Below are positions 30,619 through 43,760 of a stretch of DNA of 64,000 nucleotides, one piece after another. This stretch comes from an uncultured Flavobacteriaceae bacterium. GTDB lineage: Bacteria > Bacteroidota > Bacteroidia > Flavobacteriales > Flavobacteriaceae. The notes beneath the pieces were generated by a model. That model did not search any database. It saw only the letters and a list, made by a program, of their open reading frames with translations, and was not told the DNA's origin. The DNA lies in NCBI GenBank assembly GCA_905182575.1, contig CAJJCA010000016.1, positions 1 to 64,000 of the forward strand, in the 5' to 3' direction. Within the stretch, counting starts at the first letter, position 1, and each line of letters starts with the position of its first letter. The position numbers were made by a program, and so were the translations under genes.

Positions 30619-30969
30619 ATGTTAGTAGAAGTATTAAAATCTAAAATTCACCGAGTTAAGGTTACTCATGCCGATTTAAATTATATTGGCAGCATCACCA
30701 TTGATCGAGATCTAATTGAGGCGGCTAACTTTCTCGTGGGTGAAAAAGTCCAAGTTGTGAACATTAATAATGGGGAGCGATTAGAAACTTATATCATTGA
30801 AGGAAAAAAAGGAAGTGGAGAGGTTACTTTAAATGGACCTGCTGCAAGAAAAGTTCAAAAAGGAGACGTCGTGATTATTTTAAGTTATGCGCAGATGGAA
30901 GTTGAAGAAGCAAAAGTTTTTAAACCAACCATGATCTTTCCTAACGAAAACACAAATCGTTTAAATTAA
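30619..30969 (+). CDS. panD: Aspartate 1-decarboxylase precursor
   Basis: It makes beta-alanine from aspartate, the other substrate of PanC. The proenzyme cuts itself between Gly24 and Ser25 in [10 protein letters not shown], turning the serine into the pyruvoyl cofactor. The acceptor region [12 protein letters not shown] and [12 protein letters not shown] are also conserved. At 116 residues it is full length. It forms an operon with panC and probably the flippase gene that starts 3 bases after its stop. Confidence 0.95.
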   Translation: MLVEVLKSKIHRVKVTHADLNYIGSITIDRDLIEAANFLVGEKVQVVNINNGERLETYIIEGKKGSGEVTLNGPAARKVQKGDVVIILSYAQMEVEEAKVFKPTMIFPNENTNRLN

Positions 30970-30972
30970 ATT

Positions 30973-31935
30973 TTGAAAAAAATCGTGTCTATCTCGAAAA
31001 TAATTATACCACTTGGGATCGGGATTTTTTTTATCTACCTCAGTTATAACACCACCACTCCCGAAGATCGAGAAAGTATTTTTTTACACATCAAGAATGC
31101 CGATTATAGCTTTGTGTTTTTGTCAGCCGTCTTTGGAGCCCTCAGTCACATCTCAAGAGCTTACCGATGGAAGTTTCTACTCGCACCTTTGGGCTACAGA
31201 CCGCGTTTAATAAATTCGTTGCTCGCTGTACTAATTGGCTATGTTTCTAATCTTGGTATTCCCAGATCAGGAGAGCTTTTTAGGGCCACAGTAATGGATC
31301 GATTTGAAAACATTCCTTTTCAAAAAGGTTTTGGAACCGTAATTGCCGAGAGACTGGTAGACCTTATTATTCTTTTATGTTTTGTCTCTTTGGCACTGAT
31401 TATTGAGTTCGATTTGATTTGGGACATCTTAACTAAAAAATCAATTAATCCTATTCAGATAATTATAATAATTGTGAGCGTAGTTGTTGTGTTCCTCGTT
31501 TTAAGAAAATTTATCAATCGATCAAACAACCCCTTTTTAAACAAAATTCGCTTATTTTTCGCCGGCCTTTGGGAAGGGGTTATTTCCCTCAAGAAGATGG
31601 AGCATAAATGGGCTTTTGTTGGTCATACCCTTTTTATTTGGTTGATGTATCTCGCAATGTTTTACATCATTAAATTTTCAATTCCAGAGACGGCTTCACT
31701 TGGACTTGAAAGCCTAATTGCTGCCTTTGTAGTTGGCGCGTTGGCAATTTCTGCAACCAATGGAGGCGTTGGAATTTACCCTTTCTCTGTATCCTTAGTG
31801 TTAATTGCCTATGGGATTTCAAAAGAATCAAGTTTGGCATTTGGATGGATCATGTGGACCTCTCAAACGGTAATGGTTGTTCTTTTTGGTAGCCTTGCCT
31901 TTTTTGCTTTACCTTTGGTTAATCGCTCTAAATAA
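30973..31935 (+). CDS. Flippase-like integral membrane protein (UPF0104 / LPG synthase TM region)
   Basis: A 320-residue inner-membrane protein with about eight hydrophobic helices. Landmarks are SRAYRWKFLLAPLGY, the conserved NLGIPRSGELFRATVM loop and SATNGGVGIYPF near the C-terminus, which place it in the lysylphosphatidylglycerol synthase transmembrane/UPF0104 family without the cytosolic synthetase domain. The lipid it handles is unknown. The start is a TTG 3 bases after panD, giving MKKIVSISK, and radA follows closely. Confidence 0.85.
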   Translation: MKKIVSISKIIIPLGIGIFFIYLSYNTTTPEDRESIFLHIKNADYSFVFLSAVFGALSHISRAYRWKFLLAPLGYRPRLINSLLAVLIGYVSNLGIPRSGELFRATVMDRFENIPFQKGFGTVIAERLVDLIILLCFVSLALIIEFDLIWDILTKKSINPIQIIIIIVSVVVVFLVLRKFINRSNNPFLNKIRLFFAGLWEGVISLKKMEHKWAFVGHTLFIWLMYLAMFYIIKFSIPETASLGLESLIAAFVVGALAISATNGGVGIYPFSVSLVLIAYGISKESSLAFGWIMWTSQTVMVVLFGSLAFFALPLVNRSK

Positions 31936-31966
31936 AAAGCGGTTTTAGTCTATTTTATATTAACAA

Positions 31967-33325
31967 ATGAGTAAAATTAAAACTTCCTTTTTCTGTCAAA
32001 GCTGTGGCTCACAACATACCAAATGGCAAGGACAGTGTAACGCATGCAAGCAATGGAATACGTTAACAGAAGAGATTGTAGAAAAGGCAGATAAAAAAGA
32101 CTGGAAAACCGATGCCAAAACTGCCAGAACCTCAACACCCATAAAAGTTAACGAAATTCTGACCACTGCAGAGTCGAGAATGGATACTAGAGACAGTGAA
32201 CTCAATCGCGTGTTAGGAGGTGGAATCGTTCCCGGTGCATTAATGTTGTTAGGAGGAGAGCCTGGTATTGGAAAATCGACACTCCTACTTCAAATTGCAA
32301 TGCTTGTGAATTGCAAAGTGCTATACGTCTCAGGGGAAGAAAGTCAAAAACAAATAAAGCTTCGAGCAGATCGAATGAATTCGGCCTCTGAAGAATGCTT
32401 TGTTTTAAGTGAAACCCGCACCCAAAATATTTTTGCTCAAATAGAAAAATTAGCGCCCGAATTGATCATTATTGATTCGGTTCAAACCCTGCACACCGAT
32501 TATATCGACAGTAGTCCAGGAAGCGTTTCTCAAATAAAAGAATGTACCGCAGAATTTATTCGGTTTGCAAAAGAAACCCATGTTCCTGTTTTTCTAGTAG
32601 GTCACATCACTAAGGATGGGCAAATTGCTGGCCCTAAAATATTAGAACACATGGTAGATGTTGTACTTCAATTTGAAGGGGACAGAAATCACATGTATCG
32701 CATTCTGAGAACTCAAAAAAATCGTTTTGGGGCAACTTCTGAAATCGGAATTTATGAAATGCAGTCAAAAGGACTTCGCCCAGTCGTGAACCCAAGCGAA
32801 CTGTTAATCTCCGAAAAAGATCAAAACCTGAGCGGCCATGCAATTGCAGCAACCATCGAAGGAGTTCGACCCCTGATGATAGAGGTTCAGGCTTTGGTAA
32901 GCTCTGCTGTTTATGGAACTCCACAGCGCACAAGCACGGGTTTTAACACAAAAAGACTCAACATGCTTTTGGCGGTTCTTGAAAAAAGAGCCGGGTTTGC
33001 ACTAGGAGCAAAAGATGTTTTTATCAACATCACAGGAGGAATTTCGATTGAAGACCCTGCCATTGATTTGGCCGTTATATCTGCAATTTTATCAAGTCAC
33101 CACGACATAGAAGTTTCACAAAATTATTGTTTTGCAGCTGAAGTTGGTTTGTCAGGAGAAATCAGGCCCATTCCTAAAGCAGAGCAAAGAATTCAGGAGG
33201 CTTCAAAACTAGGCTTTGATACAATAATCATATCAAAATTTACGAAAATCAGCGATACAAATCAAACCATCAAGATTGTTCGTTTAGGTAAAATTGAAGA
33301 GTTAATTACTTATCTTTTCGGTTAA
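31967..33325 (+). CDS. radA: DNA repair protein RadA
   Basis: A RecA-like ATPase that helps branch migration in recombination. The N-terminal zinc finger is CQSCGSQHTKWQGQCNAC (residues about 10-27), the Walker A is GGEPGIGKST, the RadA-specific motif is KNRFG, and the C-terminal Lon-protease-like domain holds GAKDVFINITGGISIEDPA. At 452 residues it is full length and intact. Confidence 0.96.
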   Translation: MSKIKTSFFCQSCGSQHTKWQGQCNACKQWNTLTEEIVEKADKKDWKTDAKTARTSTPIKVNEILTTAESRMDTRDSELNRVLGGGIVPGALMLLGGEPGIGKSTLLLQIAMLVNCKVLYVSGEESQKQIKLRADRMNSASEECFVLSETRTQNIFAQIEKLAPELIIIDSVQTLHTDYIDSSPGSVSQIKECTAEFIRFAKETHVPVFLVGHITKDGQIAGPKILEHMVDVVLQFEGDRNHMYRILRTQKNRFGATSEIGIYEMQSKGLRPVVNPSELLISEKDQNLSGHAIAATIEGVRPLMIEVQALVSSAVYGTPQRTSTGFNTKRLNMLLAVLEKRAGFALGAKDVFINITGGISIEDPAIDLAVISAILSSHHDIEVSQNYCFAAEVGLSGEIRPIPKAEQRIQEASKLGFDTIIISKFTKISDTNQTIKIVRLGKIEELITYLFG

Positions 33326-33386
33326 CATTTATCTTTTAAACAGAATTAAATGTATACTTCTAATAAAATAACAAAAAGTCACCAAC

Positions 33387-34726
<1,340 letters not shown>

Positions 34727-34754
34727 ATAATTTTAATTAGTACCGATAATAAAC

Positions 34755-35491
34755 ATGCTGGTTGAAACTAATGCTGTCGTAATTAGCACCATAAAATATG
34801 GTGACTCTAGCCTAATTGCGCGCTGTTATTGTGAACAAATAGGGCTTAAATCATTTCTTTTAAAAGGAATTTTATCTTCCAAAAAAGGAAGTATAAAGAA
34901 ATCTTTGTTTCAGCCTTTAAGTTTAATAACGCTGAATATCAATATTAAAAATGATACTTCTGAGCGTTTACTTTTTATTAAGGAGGCTAAAATTTATCGT
35001 CCGCTACAAAACATTCATTTAAATATTAAAAAAAATACTGTTGCGCTTTTTCTTACAGAGGTTTTGATGAAAGTAATGGAAGAAGAAGGAGACCCCAACC
35101 CCCCATTGTTTAGTTTTCTTGAGCATGCAATTTTACAACTAGAAGAAAAAAGCTTTTCTGCTCTTTTTCATTTAAAGTTTTTAATTGATTTAACACGTTA
35201 CATTGGTTTTTATCCAAATATTTTAAATTTTGAACATCCATGTTTCGACATGGAAAATGGCTGTTTCTGTTTACAAACCGATTCAAAAAAAATCATCATT
35301 GGAAAAGAACTTGAGGCTTTTAAAACCCTTCTCGGCACGAATTTTGATAAGATTAATGATTTCTCCATATAACAAGTGTAACAAAAATTAAGCTATTAGA
35401 TTTAATCGTGGACTATTATCATCTACACTTGCAAAAGTTTAGTAAAATAAAATCTCTTCCCATACTACATGAAGTTTTTCGTGAAACATAG
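34755..35491 (+). CDS. recO: DNA repair protein RecO, one frameshift
   Basis: RecO loads RecA onto SSB-coated DNA. The N-terminal OB fold begins MLVETNAVVISTIKYGD with LKSFLLKGIL. The helical domain follows. The usual zinc ligands are mostly absent, as in many Bacteroidota. At about 35365 the frame shifts, and the other frame gives TSVTKIKLLDLIVDYYHLHL then SLPILHEVF, the family's normal C-terminus, to a TAG at 35489. The joined length is about 245. Its end overlaps the start of the next receptor gene by 23 bases. Confidence 0.9.
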
Positions 35492-37962
35492 CTGTAAAGT
35501 CTTTGCGTTAGTAGCCTTATTTCTTAACGGGCTTAATGCGCAGGAAATAAAGGTTGAAGATGAAAACTCAGGAGAGTCTCTGGAGGGTGTTGCTATTTAC
35601 ACTGAAGACATGATGAATAGCACCCAAACTGACTCCAATGGTAAGGGGTCTCTAGCGGGTTTTTCGGGAGCCATCAACTTCTATTTAGTGGGCTTCGAAG
35701 CACTTCAAATTCAATTTGGTGAATTGGAGAAAACAGGATATGTGATTAAAATGATTTCTAAAGATAAAGAGTTAGAAGAAGTCATATTGTCTGTTGCTAG
35801 ATCCCAATCCACACGAAACAAAATTGCTGAGGAGGTTTCAATAATTTCTGCGCGCGACATTGAGCTCAGTAATGCGGCCACGGGTGCCGATATTTTAGAA
35901 TCAAGTCCCAATATCAGAATACAGAAATCACAAGGAGGTGGTGGTAGTCCTGTACTAAGGGGTTTTGAAGCCAACCGAATACTCATTGTCGTGGACGGTG
36001 TTAGAACGAATAATGCCATCTACCGTTCGGGACATCTTCAAAATGCAATCACCATTGATCCCCATAACATCGAAAGAGTAGAGGTTACATTTGGATCTTC
36101 TTCTGTCGGTTACGGGTCAGATGCTCTTGGAGGGGTAATTCACTATTATTCAAGATCTCCAGTGATTAATGGTTCAGAAAAAGTTACTGCAGAATACACC
36201 AGCAATTTTAACTATGCAAATCTCTCTAGTGTAAATAATTTAAATACCAAATTGAGTTTTAAAAATTGGGGGAGTCTAACCAGCTTTAGTTTTTCTCATT
36301 TTGGTGACATTAAAATTGGGAAAAACAGAAGACATGGTTTTGAAAATTGGGGCTTGACCCCATATTACTCCATTAATAGTCGTGAAAATTATTATCCAAT
36401 CCCACTCTCAAACTCAACTCCAAACACTCAAAAAAACACTGGATATGATCAATACGATCTCTTTCAAAAGTTCATTTTTGCGCTACCGCGAGACATGGTT
36501 CTTAATATTAACTTCCAGTATTCTGAATCTACTGACATCAATCGATATGATAAATTGGCAGAGGAAAGAGCAGGCAGTCTTCGTTATAGCGAATGGTACT
36601 ACGGTCCTCAAAAAAGACTCTTTATTTCTCCACAACTAAAAGTGTTTTTTGGAAAAAATTGGTTGCAAAAAGGAACTTTTACCGCTGCCTATCAAAACAT
36701 TGAAGAATCCCGTATTAATAGAAAATTCGGGAGCATTACGCGTTCCTATCAAAACGAAAACGTTGATGTATTTAGTTTTAATGCTGATTTTAATGGATCA
36801 CTTAACGACAAGCATTCGTTCTCTTATGGAATAGAAGGTACACAAAATAAAATCGCTTCAAATGGCTTTTCTAAGGATCTGATTTTAGATGCTTACAAAA
36901 TCATTGGATTAGAAACTCCCACCCCTATTCCCTCCAGATATCCGAATGACGGCAGCAAGCTTTCAAGTTTTGCAGGATACTTGAATTGGGTATACCTCGT
37001 GAATGAAAAGCTTACTTTTAATGCTGGTCTTCGGATTACTAAATCTTCTCTTGTTGCTAACTGGAACGATACCGCTCAAATTGATCGTCTTTTATCTTTG
37101 GTTGATTTGAAATTCGATGCCATAACTTACACGCTAGCGGTCACCTACCGACCCAATGAAAGAACACATGATCAGCAGTTTGTTTTCCAGTGGGTTTAGA
37201 AACCCTAACATTGATGATATTGGAAAAATTAGGGAAAGTAATGGAACATTACTTGTGCCTAACACTTTTTTAGATCCTGAATATGCCTATACTTTTGAAT
37301 CGGGTGTTAGCTTTAAATTCTTCTGATAAAAAAATACATTTCGACCTGAGAGGATACACTACTTTGGTTTCTCGCCATATCGTGCGATCTGATTATATCG
37401 TCTTTGCAGATCAATCAACCCCTGACGAAAACACAATATTATATAAAGGGGAAGAGGTTAAAACCCAAGCCAATAAAAATTTAGGAAATAGATTTATTTA
37501 TGGAGGGTCCATTCAAATGAATTATGAATTAAACAAAAAAATAACTGCAATGGGCAGCGTGACTTACACGGACAGTTATAAAGATCTTAACTTATGGCCC
37601 AATGCCATCGATAAGTCCAATCTATGGCGCTCTATCGTTGGTATACGACCAAAAGAAGCTTTATGCTAAAATGTATTGGCAGTTCAGCCGCTCCAAAGCT
37701 GCCGACAAAATTCAGCTGGGGAGGCGAAGATGGACTAAATGAAACTCCCCTTATAAATCCAACAGCAATTGATGATTTGGAGCGATATAATGGAACGCCA
37801 TCATGGAGTATACTCTCATTTTTATCCCGATATCAGTACCGTAAAAACATAAAACTTAATTTTGGTGTGACCAATATTTTTGACCTTCATTATCGCACTT
37901 TTGCTTCGGGTATTTCCTCTGAAGGACGTAGTTTTCGCTTGGGGTTAAAGGTCAAAATATAA
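35469..37962 (+). CDS. TonB-dependent receptor, several frameshifts
   Basis: An outer-membrane receptor of about 830 residues. It has a signal peptide ending LNAQ, a short carboxypeptidase-like domain (LEGVAIYTEDMMNSTQTDSNGKG), the plug (ILSVARSQSTRNKIAEEVS, ILESSPNIRIQKSQGGGGSP, VEVTFGSSSVGYGSDALGG) and a barrel ending in LGLKVKI. The plug resembles heme/iron-type receptors with a YGSDALGG signature, but the ligand is not proven. Breaks occur at about 37183 (FSSGFRNPNIDDIG resumes), 37320, 37640 and 37700. The gene overlaps the 3' end of recO. Confidence 0.86.
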
Positions 37963-38021
37963 ATCTCCTTTTTTTTATCTTAAAATCCTTAATTTCGCTT
38001 TTCTAAGAAAGAAAGCTATAC

Positions 38022-41000
38022 ATGGCATTTAAAGAATACAAAGGACTCAATTTATCGGATTTTTCAAAGGAAATTCTCCAATACTGGGATCAAAACAAAA
38101 TTTTCGATAAAAGTATCTCCACACGAGAAGGGAGCACACCTTTTGTCTTTTATGAAGGACCCCCTTCTGCAAACGGTATGCCCGGGATTCACCATGTTAT
38201 GGCGCGTTCGATAAAAGACATTTTCTGTCGTTATAAAACTCAGAAGGGGTTTCAGGTGAAACGAAAAGCGGGATGGGACACCCACGGCCTCCCAGTTGAA
38301 TTAGGTGTAGAAAAAGAGCTTGGAATCACCAAAGACGCCATCGGTAAAACACTCTCAGTTGAAGCCTACAACCTCGCCTGTAAAAAAGCAGTGATGCGCT
38401 ACACTGATGTTTGGAATAAGCTCACTGAGCAGATGGGCTATTGGGTGGACATGGAAGGACCCCTATGTTACTTATACTTCCAAATACATGGAAAGTGTTT
38501 GGTGGTTGCTGAAACAGATTCATGAAAAAGGACTGCTTTATAAAGGCTATACCATCCAACCTTATTCTCCAAAAGCGGGAACTGGATTAAGCTCACACGA
38601 GCTAAATCAACCAGGGACTTATCAGGAGGTTAGTGACACCACCGTAACAGGTCAGTTTGAAGCTTTAAGTGAAACTCTGCCTGAATCGCTTCAGGGGAAT
38701 TTACCCCTTTACCTCCTTGCTTGGACAACTACTCCATGGACCTTGCCTTCAAATACGGCCTTAACCGTTGGCCCTAAAATTGACTATGTTGTGGTTCATA
38801 CTTTTAATCAATATACCCACCTTCCAGTCAGGGTTCTATTGGCCAAAGCTTTGATTCAAAAACAATTTTCTGGAAAATATGAAGCCGTTTCAAAATTAGA
38901 AGAAGTTGAAAAATATCAGGCGGGAGACAAAAAAATCCCTTTCTATCTTAATCAGGAAATTAAGGGAAGAGAATTTGAAAATATAGAATATAAAAAAATA
39001 TGGTCTGAGGCGCCTGATCCTTTCGAAAATGCCGAAAATGCATTCCGAGTTATAACAGGAGACTTCGTTACGACAGAAGATGGAACAGGAATTGTGCATA
39101 CTGCTCCCACCTTTGGAGCAGACGATGCTAAGGTCGCCAAAGAGGCCGTCCCTGAAATCCCGCCACTTCTGATTCTCGATGAAAATGACAACAAGGTTCC
39201 CTTAGTTGACTTACAAGGAAAGTTCCGAACGGAATTAGGAAGCTTAGCGGGTCAATACGTTAAAAATGATTATTACCCAGAAGGAGAAGCTCCTGAAAAA
39301 TCTGTAGATGTTCAGATTGCTATTCGTTTAAAAGAAGAAAACGCTGCTTTTAAAGTAGAAAAATATGTTCACTCTTACCCCAATTGTTGGAGAACAGACA
39401 AACCCATTCTTTACTATCCACTGGATTCTTGGTTTATTAAAGTAACTGATGTCAGAGACCGAATGGCTTCTTTAAATCAATCCATTAACTGGAAACCAAA
39501 ATCCACAGGAGAAGGAAGGTTTGGCAATTGGCTTGTCCAATGCAAACGATTGGAACCTCTCGCGCTCTAGATTTTGGGGCGTACCACTTCCTGTTTGGCG
39601 AACTGAAGATGGACAAAACACCAAGGTTATTGGTTCTATTAAGGAATTGATCGAAGAAATCGAAAAGTCGATCAGTGCAGGACACATGCATTCCAACCCA
39701 TTTGGAGATTTTGAAGTGGGAGAAATGAGTGATGAAAATTATCAAAAAGTAGATTTACATAAACATACGGTTGATGAAATCATTCTCGTTTCTGAGGAGA
39801 ATCAGCCCCAAAGAAAATGAAAAAGATTTAATTGATGTTTGGTTTGATTCCGGCGCCATGCCTTATGCACAATGGCATTATCCCTTTGAAAATAAAGAAA
39901 AAATTGATCAGGGAGAATCTTTCCCTGCCGATTACATTGCAGAAGGTGTCGACCAAACTAGAGGTTGGTTTTACACCCTTCACGCAATCAGTACTTTGGT
40001 CTTTGATTCCATCGCCTACAAAAATGTCGTTTCTAACGGATTGGTTTTAGACAAGAAGGGTCAAAAAATGTCAAAAAGATTAGGGAATGCTACTGATCCT
40101 TTTGAAACAATCGAAAAATATGGGCCTGATGCCACCCGATGGTACATGATTTCAAATGCTAATCCTTGGGATAATCTCAAATTTGATTTAGACGGAATTA
40201 GATGAGGTGAAAAGAAAGTTTTTCGGAACACTATACAATACCTATTCTTTCTTTAGCCTTTATGCCAATATTGATCAGTTTAAGTATGAAGAAGCTCAAA
40301 TTCCAATTGAAAATCGACAAGAGCTTGATCGGTGGATTTTGTCTGAATTAAACACATTAATCGATAAAGTTAATGAATTTTATGAAGATTACGAACCCAC
40401 AAGAGCAACGCGTGCCATTTCGGATTTTGTACAAGAAAAATTAAGCAATTGGTATGTAAGACTCTCCCGACGTAGATTTTGGAAAGGCGAATACCAACAA
40501 GATAAAATAGCGGCTTATCAAACTCTCTATGAGTGCCTGCTTACTGTTGCGAAATTGGCTGCTCCTGTAGCGCCCTTTTATACTGATAAGCTTTATCAGG
40601 ATTTAATCCAAAATACGCAAACTGAAGGGTTTGATTCCATTCACCTTTCAGATTTCCCAGTGGCCAACAAAGCGGCGATTGATCTCATATTAGAAAACCG
40701 AATCAACAAGGCCAGAAACATCACTTCTTTGGCGTTGTCATTAAGAAAAAAGGAGCAAATCAAAGTTGCGTCAACCACTTGAAACTTTAATGGTGGCAGT
40801 GAATAGTCCTGAAGAAAAAATGGAAATCGAATTAATTCAGGAACAACTTGTAGCAGAAGATCCTTAAAGGGTGTGAAATTACTAGATGACAATAGTGATA
40901 TTCTGGTAAAAGAAATAAAGCCGAATTTTAAAGCACTAGGCCCTCGTTTTGGAAAAGAAATGGGAAGCATCGCAGGAAAAATAAAAAGCTTAACCAGTGA

Positions 41001-41429
41001 AGAAATTAAAACATTAGAGCAAGAAGGTAGATTGTCTCTATTTGTTAATGAAAAAAAATATTTTTCTTGAACATTAGTGACGTTGAAATTTCATCGAAAG
41101 ATATTGAAGGTTGGCTGGTCGCTCACGGCAACGGATTGACCGTTGCGCTGGATATCTCTTTAACCGAAACCCTCCTTGATGAAGGGATTGCTAGAGAACT
41201 CGTGAATCGAATACAAAATATCCGTAAGGACTCTGGTTTTGCCGTTACTGATAAAATAAATATTTCGTTTTCAGCAGATGAAGGCTTAAAGGAGAAAATA
41301 ATTAATCATCGGGATTACATCCTTTCAGAAACACTTGGAGAAAATATTGACTTTCAAGAAAGTTTAGATTCTGAAAATGAAGTGGTTTTCGAAAATATGA
41401 AAACTTTAATAACCATTAAAAAGATTTAA
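38022..41429 (+). CDS. ileS: Isoleucyl-tRNA synthetase, about seven frameshifts
   Basis: It charges tRNA-Ile. From [14 protein letters not shown] the frame carries [14 protein letters not shown] (the HIGH-type ATP motif) and [14 protein letters not shown]. After a shift near 38460 come [12 protein letters not shown] and the editing domain with [19 protein letters not shown]. Shifts near 39535 and 39800 lead to [28 protein letters not shown] and the KMSKR loop ([12 protein letters not shown]). Further shifts near 40203, 40770, 40862 and 41062 connect the anticodon-binding domain and C-terminus. The joined length, about 1135 residues, is that of the large Bacteroidota IleS. As the gene is essential, these breaks cannot be real inactivation. 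Confidence 0.96.
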
Positions 41430-41430
41430 A

Positions 41431-41814
41431 ATGGCATCAGATGTAAAAGTTCGTTATTCTGACAAAGAATTGGGCGAGTTCAAAACTGAAACTGAAGATA
41501 AAATTCAAAAAGCCAAAGCGGATCATGAATTGCTTAAAAGCGCATACATGAACGATGGAAATAATGGTACAGAGGATACTTCACCGACCTTTAAAGCTTT
41601 CGAAGAAGGCTCAGAAACCATGTCAAAAGAAGCCAATACGCAACTCGCAATTAGACAGGAAAAATTTATTCGTGATTTAAACAATGCTTTAATCCGTATT
41701 GAAAATAAAACTTATGGTATTTGTCGTGTTACTGGTAAATTGATCAACAAGCAACGACTGATGTTGGTTCCGCACGCAACCTTAAGTATTGAGGCAAAGA
41801 ACATGCAAAAATAA
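41431..41814 (+). CDS. DksA/TraR family regulator lacking most zinc ligands
   Basis: A 127-residue protein of the DksA/TraR group, which binds the RNA polymerase secondary channel. A helical hairpin (residues about 15-90) with ETEDKIQKAKADHELLKSAY leads to NRIENKTYGICRVTGKLI-type sequence and a conserved tail LMLVPHATLSIEAK. Only one cysteine of the four-Cys zinc site remains (YGICRVTGKL), the usual flavobacterial variant. It starts 1 base after ileS and is followed 2 bases on by an unknown gene, so these are one operon that runs to lspA. Confidence 0.88.
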   Translation: MASDVKVRYSDKELGEFKTETEDKIQKAKADHELLKSAYMNDGNNGTEDTSPTFKAFEEGSETMSKEANTQLAIRQEKFIRDLNNALIRIENKTYGICRVTGKLINKQRLMLVPHATLSIEAKNMQK

Positions 41815-41816
41815 CT

Positions 41817-42443
41817 TTGCAAAGGACACTAAGTATATTCGTTTTTTTGATAAGTCTTGCACTTGGAGCTCAAAGAACTGCACAAAAAAATTGGCTTGAT
41901 CTTAATATAACTGATCTTGTTGTGAATGTCCCTTGGGCCTCAAATGTGTTATTCACCGGAACGGATAACTTTTCAGGGATTCAAATGAAATACCGGGCGG
42001 ATGGAGAATACCAAAACCGTACCGTTTTAACTTCTAAAGTAGTTGGTAGGACACTTTATATTACTGAAAGCCCAACCCCAAATACTCCCGAATTAAATGA
42101 TAAGCTGAGTGCTCATAAGTTAATTTCCACTAAGATAGAACTGATGTTTTCATCAAATATTTCTTTTAATTTAAAAAGTAATGATGCAAAAGTCAACGGA
42201 AAAGGCAAGATGAAAAACATAAACCTAGACCTTAAAAATGGTTATTGTGAGCTTTCGAATTGGGACGCTCCAGGGAGTGTAACTACTCAGAATGCAAGCG
42301 TAAATGTGATCTCCGAAAAGACAGCCGTTAGTGGGGAAAGTAAAAACGGAATAGTTATTTTACCCATGACAGAGAATGGTTTACTCCCGTTTTTGAAGAT
42401 CAATAGTCTTAATGGAAATATCACGCATCAAAAGAAATTATAA
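41817..42443 (+). CDS. Exported protein of unknown function
   Basis: 208 residues starting at a TTG 2 bases after the DksA-like gene. A signal peptide (QRTLSIFVFLISLALGAQ) is followed by a repetitive beta-strand pattern with many Asn and Ser, such as KMKNINLDLKNGYCELSNWD and SVTTQNASVNVISEKTAV. This looks like a beta-helix or DUF4097-like adhesin fold, but I do not assign a family. Its fixed place between the DksA-like gene and lspA suggests an envelope role. Confidence 0.7.
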   Translation: MQRTLSIFVFLISLALGAQRTAQKNWLDLNITDLVVNVPWASNVLFTGTDNFSGIQMKYRADGEYQNRTVLTSKVVGRTLYITESPTPNTPELNDKLSAHKLISTKIELMFSSNISFNLKSNDAKVNGKGKMKNINLDLKNGYCELSNWDAPGSVTTQNASVNVISEKTAVSGESKNGIVILPMTENGLLPFLKINSLNGNITHQKKL

Positions 42444-42474
42444 TTTTCTACTTTTGTCATCAAAAATGTAACCG

Positions 42475-43156
42475 TTGAAACTACAACTTAAAAACATAAA
42501 TTTATTTACATCCGCGATTATAATAATATCATTATTGTTTATTGATCAAGGTTCAAAAATATTTATTAAGCTAAACTACCCTTTGACCCTCTATGGCACT
42601 ACGTCCAATTATAGATTGGGGATTTTTTAAACTCCTGTTTGTCGAAAATAAAGGGATGGCAATGGGCGCAAAGCTCAACGATATAATTCCTTTCCTTACG
42701 GAAAGAACTGCCAAACTTTTTTTGACCATTTTTAGGCTATTTGCCATTTTTGGAATAGGTTACTGGCTTCTAGATACATTAAAAAAAGACATTTCTAATC
42801 TTTTTAAGTGGGCTTTGTGTTTAATTTTTGCAGGTGCTATTGGAAATATTATTGATTCTCTTTTTTATGGTGTTTTATTTTCTCACAGCTACGGACAAGT
42901 GGCCGGTTTTCTTTCTGAAGGCGGAGGATATGCCCCTTTTTTAGAAGGTCATGTGGTTGACATGCTGCAATTCCCCCTGGTAAGCTGGAATTGGCCAGAA
43001 TGGGTTCCCTTAGTTGGAGGAGAACATTACACTTTTTTCCAGTATGTCTTCAATGTGGCAGACACTGCCATCAGCACGGGAGTAGGGATTTTGATTGTTT
43101 TCAACAAGAAGATTTTTGGAGTAAAGATTAAAACGAAAACACCTGATTTGGAGTAA
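42475..43156 (+). CDS. lspA: Lipoprotein signal peptidase, one frameshift
   Basis: SPase II cuts lipoprotein signal peptides in the inner membrane. The first helix with the DQGSKIFIK motif is read from a TTG at 42475. At about 42604 one extra base moves the frame from YGTTSN to PIIDWGFFKLLFVENKGMAMG. Catalytic aspartates lie in GAIGNIIDSLFYG and FNVADTAIS. Four helices are visible. Joined length about 227. The gene serves the many lipoproteins seen here (GldD, the HMA-like protein, GH95). Its 3' end overlaps the converging formyl-THF cyclo-ligase gene by 29 bases. Confidence 0.93.
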
Positions 43157-43694
43157 CAACAAAGTCCATAGCAATATCATTTTTGTCAATATCTTCAATT
43201 TTATCAATCGGCTCAAAAAAGGAAATTCCCACTTTGATGGTTTCTTTTTGACACTCCGCCAAAAAGCGATCATAATAGCCCTTTCCATAGCCCACACGAT
43301 GCCCTTGCCTATCAAAAACGAGAAGTGGAAGAAAAACCACATCAATTTCTGAGGGATTTATTTTAATGCCTGATAAAGGCTCCGGAATCCCATAATCATT
43401 CTCTTTAAGTAAAGTCTGATCACTTAAGAGATAGTGTTCAAGCTTTGAGTCATTGAGCATTTTAGACACCACAATTTGCTTGTCTTTGCCCTGTAGGACA
43501 GAGAGCAGAAAGGAGGTGTCAACTTCATTTTTCTTTTCGGAAGACAAAAACAGGTGATAAAGCGCCTTTGTCCAAAGGTCAACCGCCAAACAACGATTGG
43601 CAATCGCAATGCTCTTCACCATAACCTCCTCTGCGGAGAGTTGCCCTCTCTGATCTCTATATTTTTTTCTTAATTCGTGTTTGTGAAATGTCAA
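43128..43694 (-). CDS. 5-formyltetrahydrofolate cyclo-ligase
   Basis: It returns 5-formyl-THF to the folate pool as 5,10-methenyl-THF with ATP. The 188 residues contain the N-terminal basic KHELRKKYRDQR segment and the substrate loop GHRVGYGKGYYDRFL (about residues 130-144), the family signature, followed by a DFVVTPNQVF-type C-terminus. It is intact and converges with lspA. Confidence 0.92.
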   Translation of the reverse strand: MTFHKHELRKKYRDQRGQLSAEEVMVKSIAIANRCLAVDLWTKALYHLFLSSEKKNEVDTSFLLSVLQGKDKQIVVSKMLNDSKLEHYLLSDQTLLKENDYGIPEPLSGIKINPSEIDVVFLPLLVFDRQGHRVGYGKGYYDRFLAECQKETIKVGISFFEPIDKIEDIDKNDIAMDFVVTPNQVFSF

Positions 43695-43760
43695 AGTGAT
43701 TGTCTTTGTAACTTAAAATTAAATTTTCTTTTAAGCATACTTTAAGTATTTATGTTTTTT

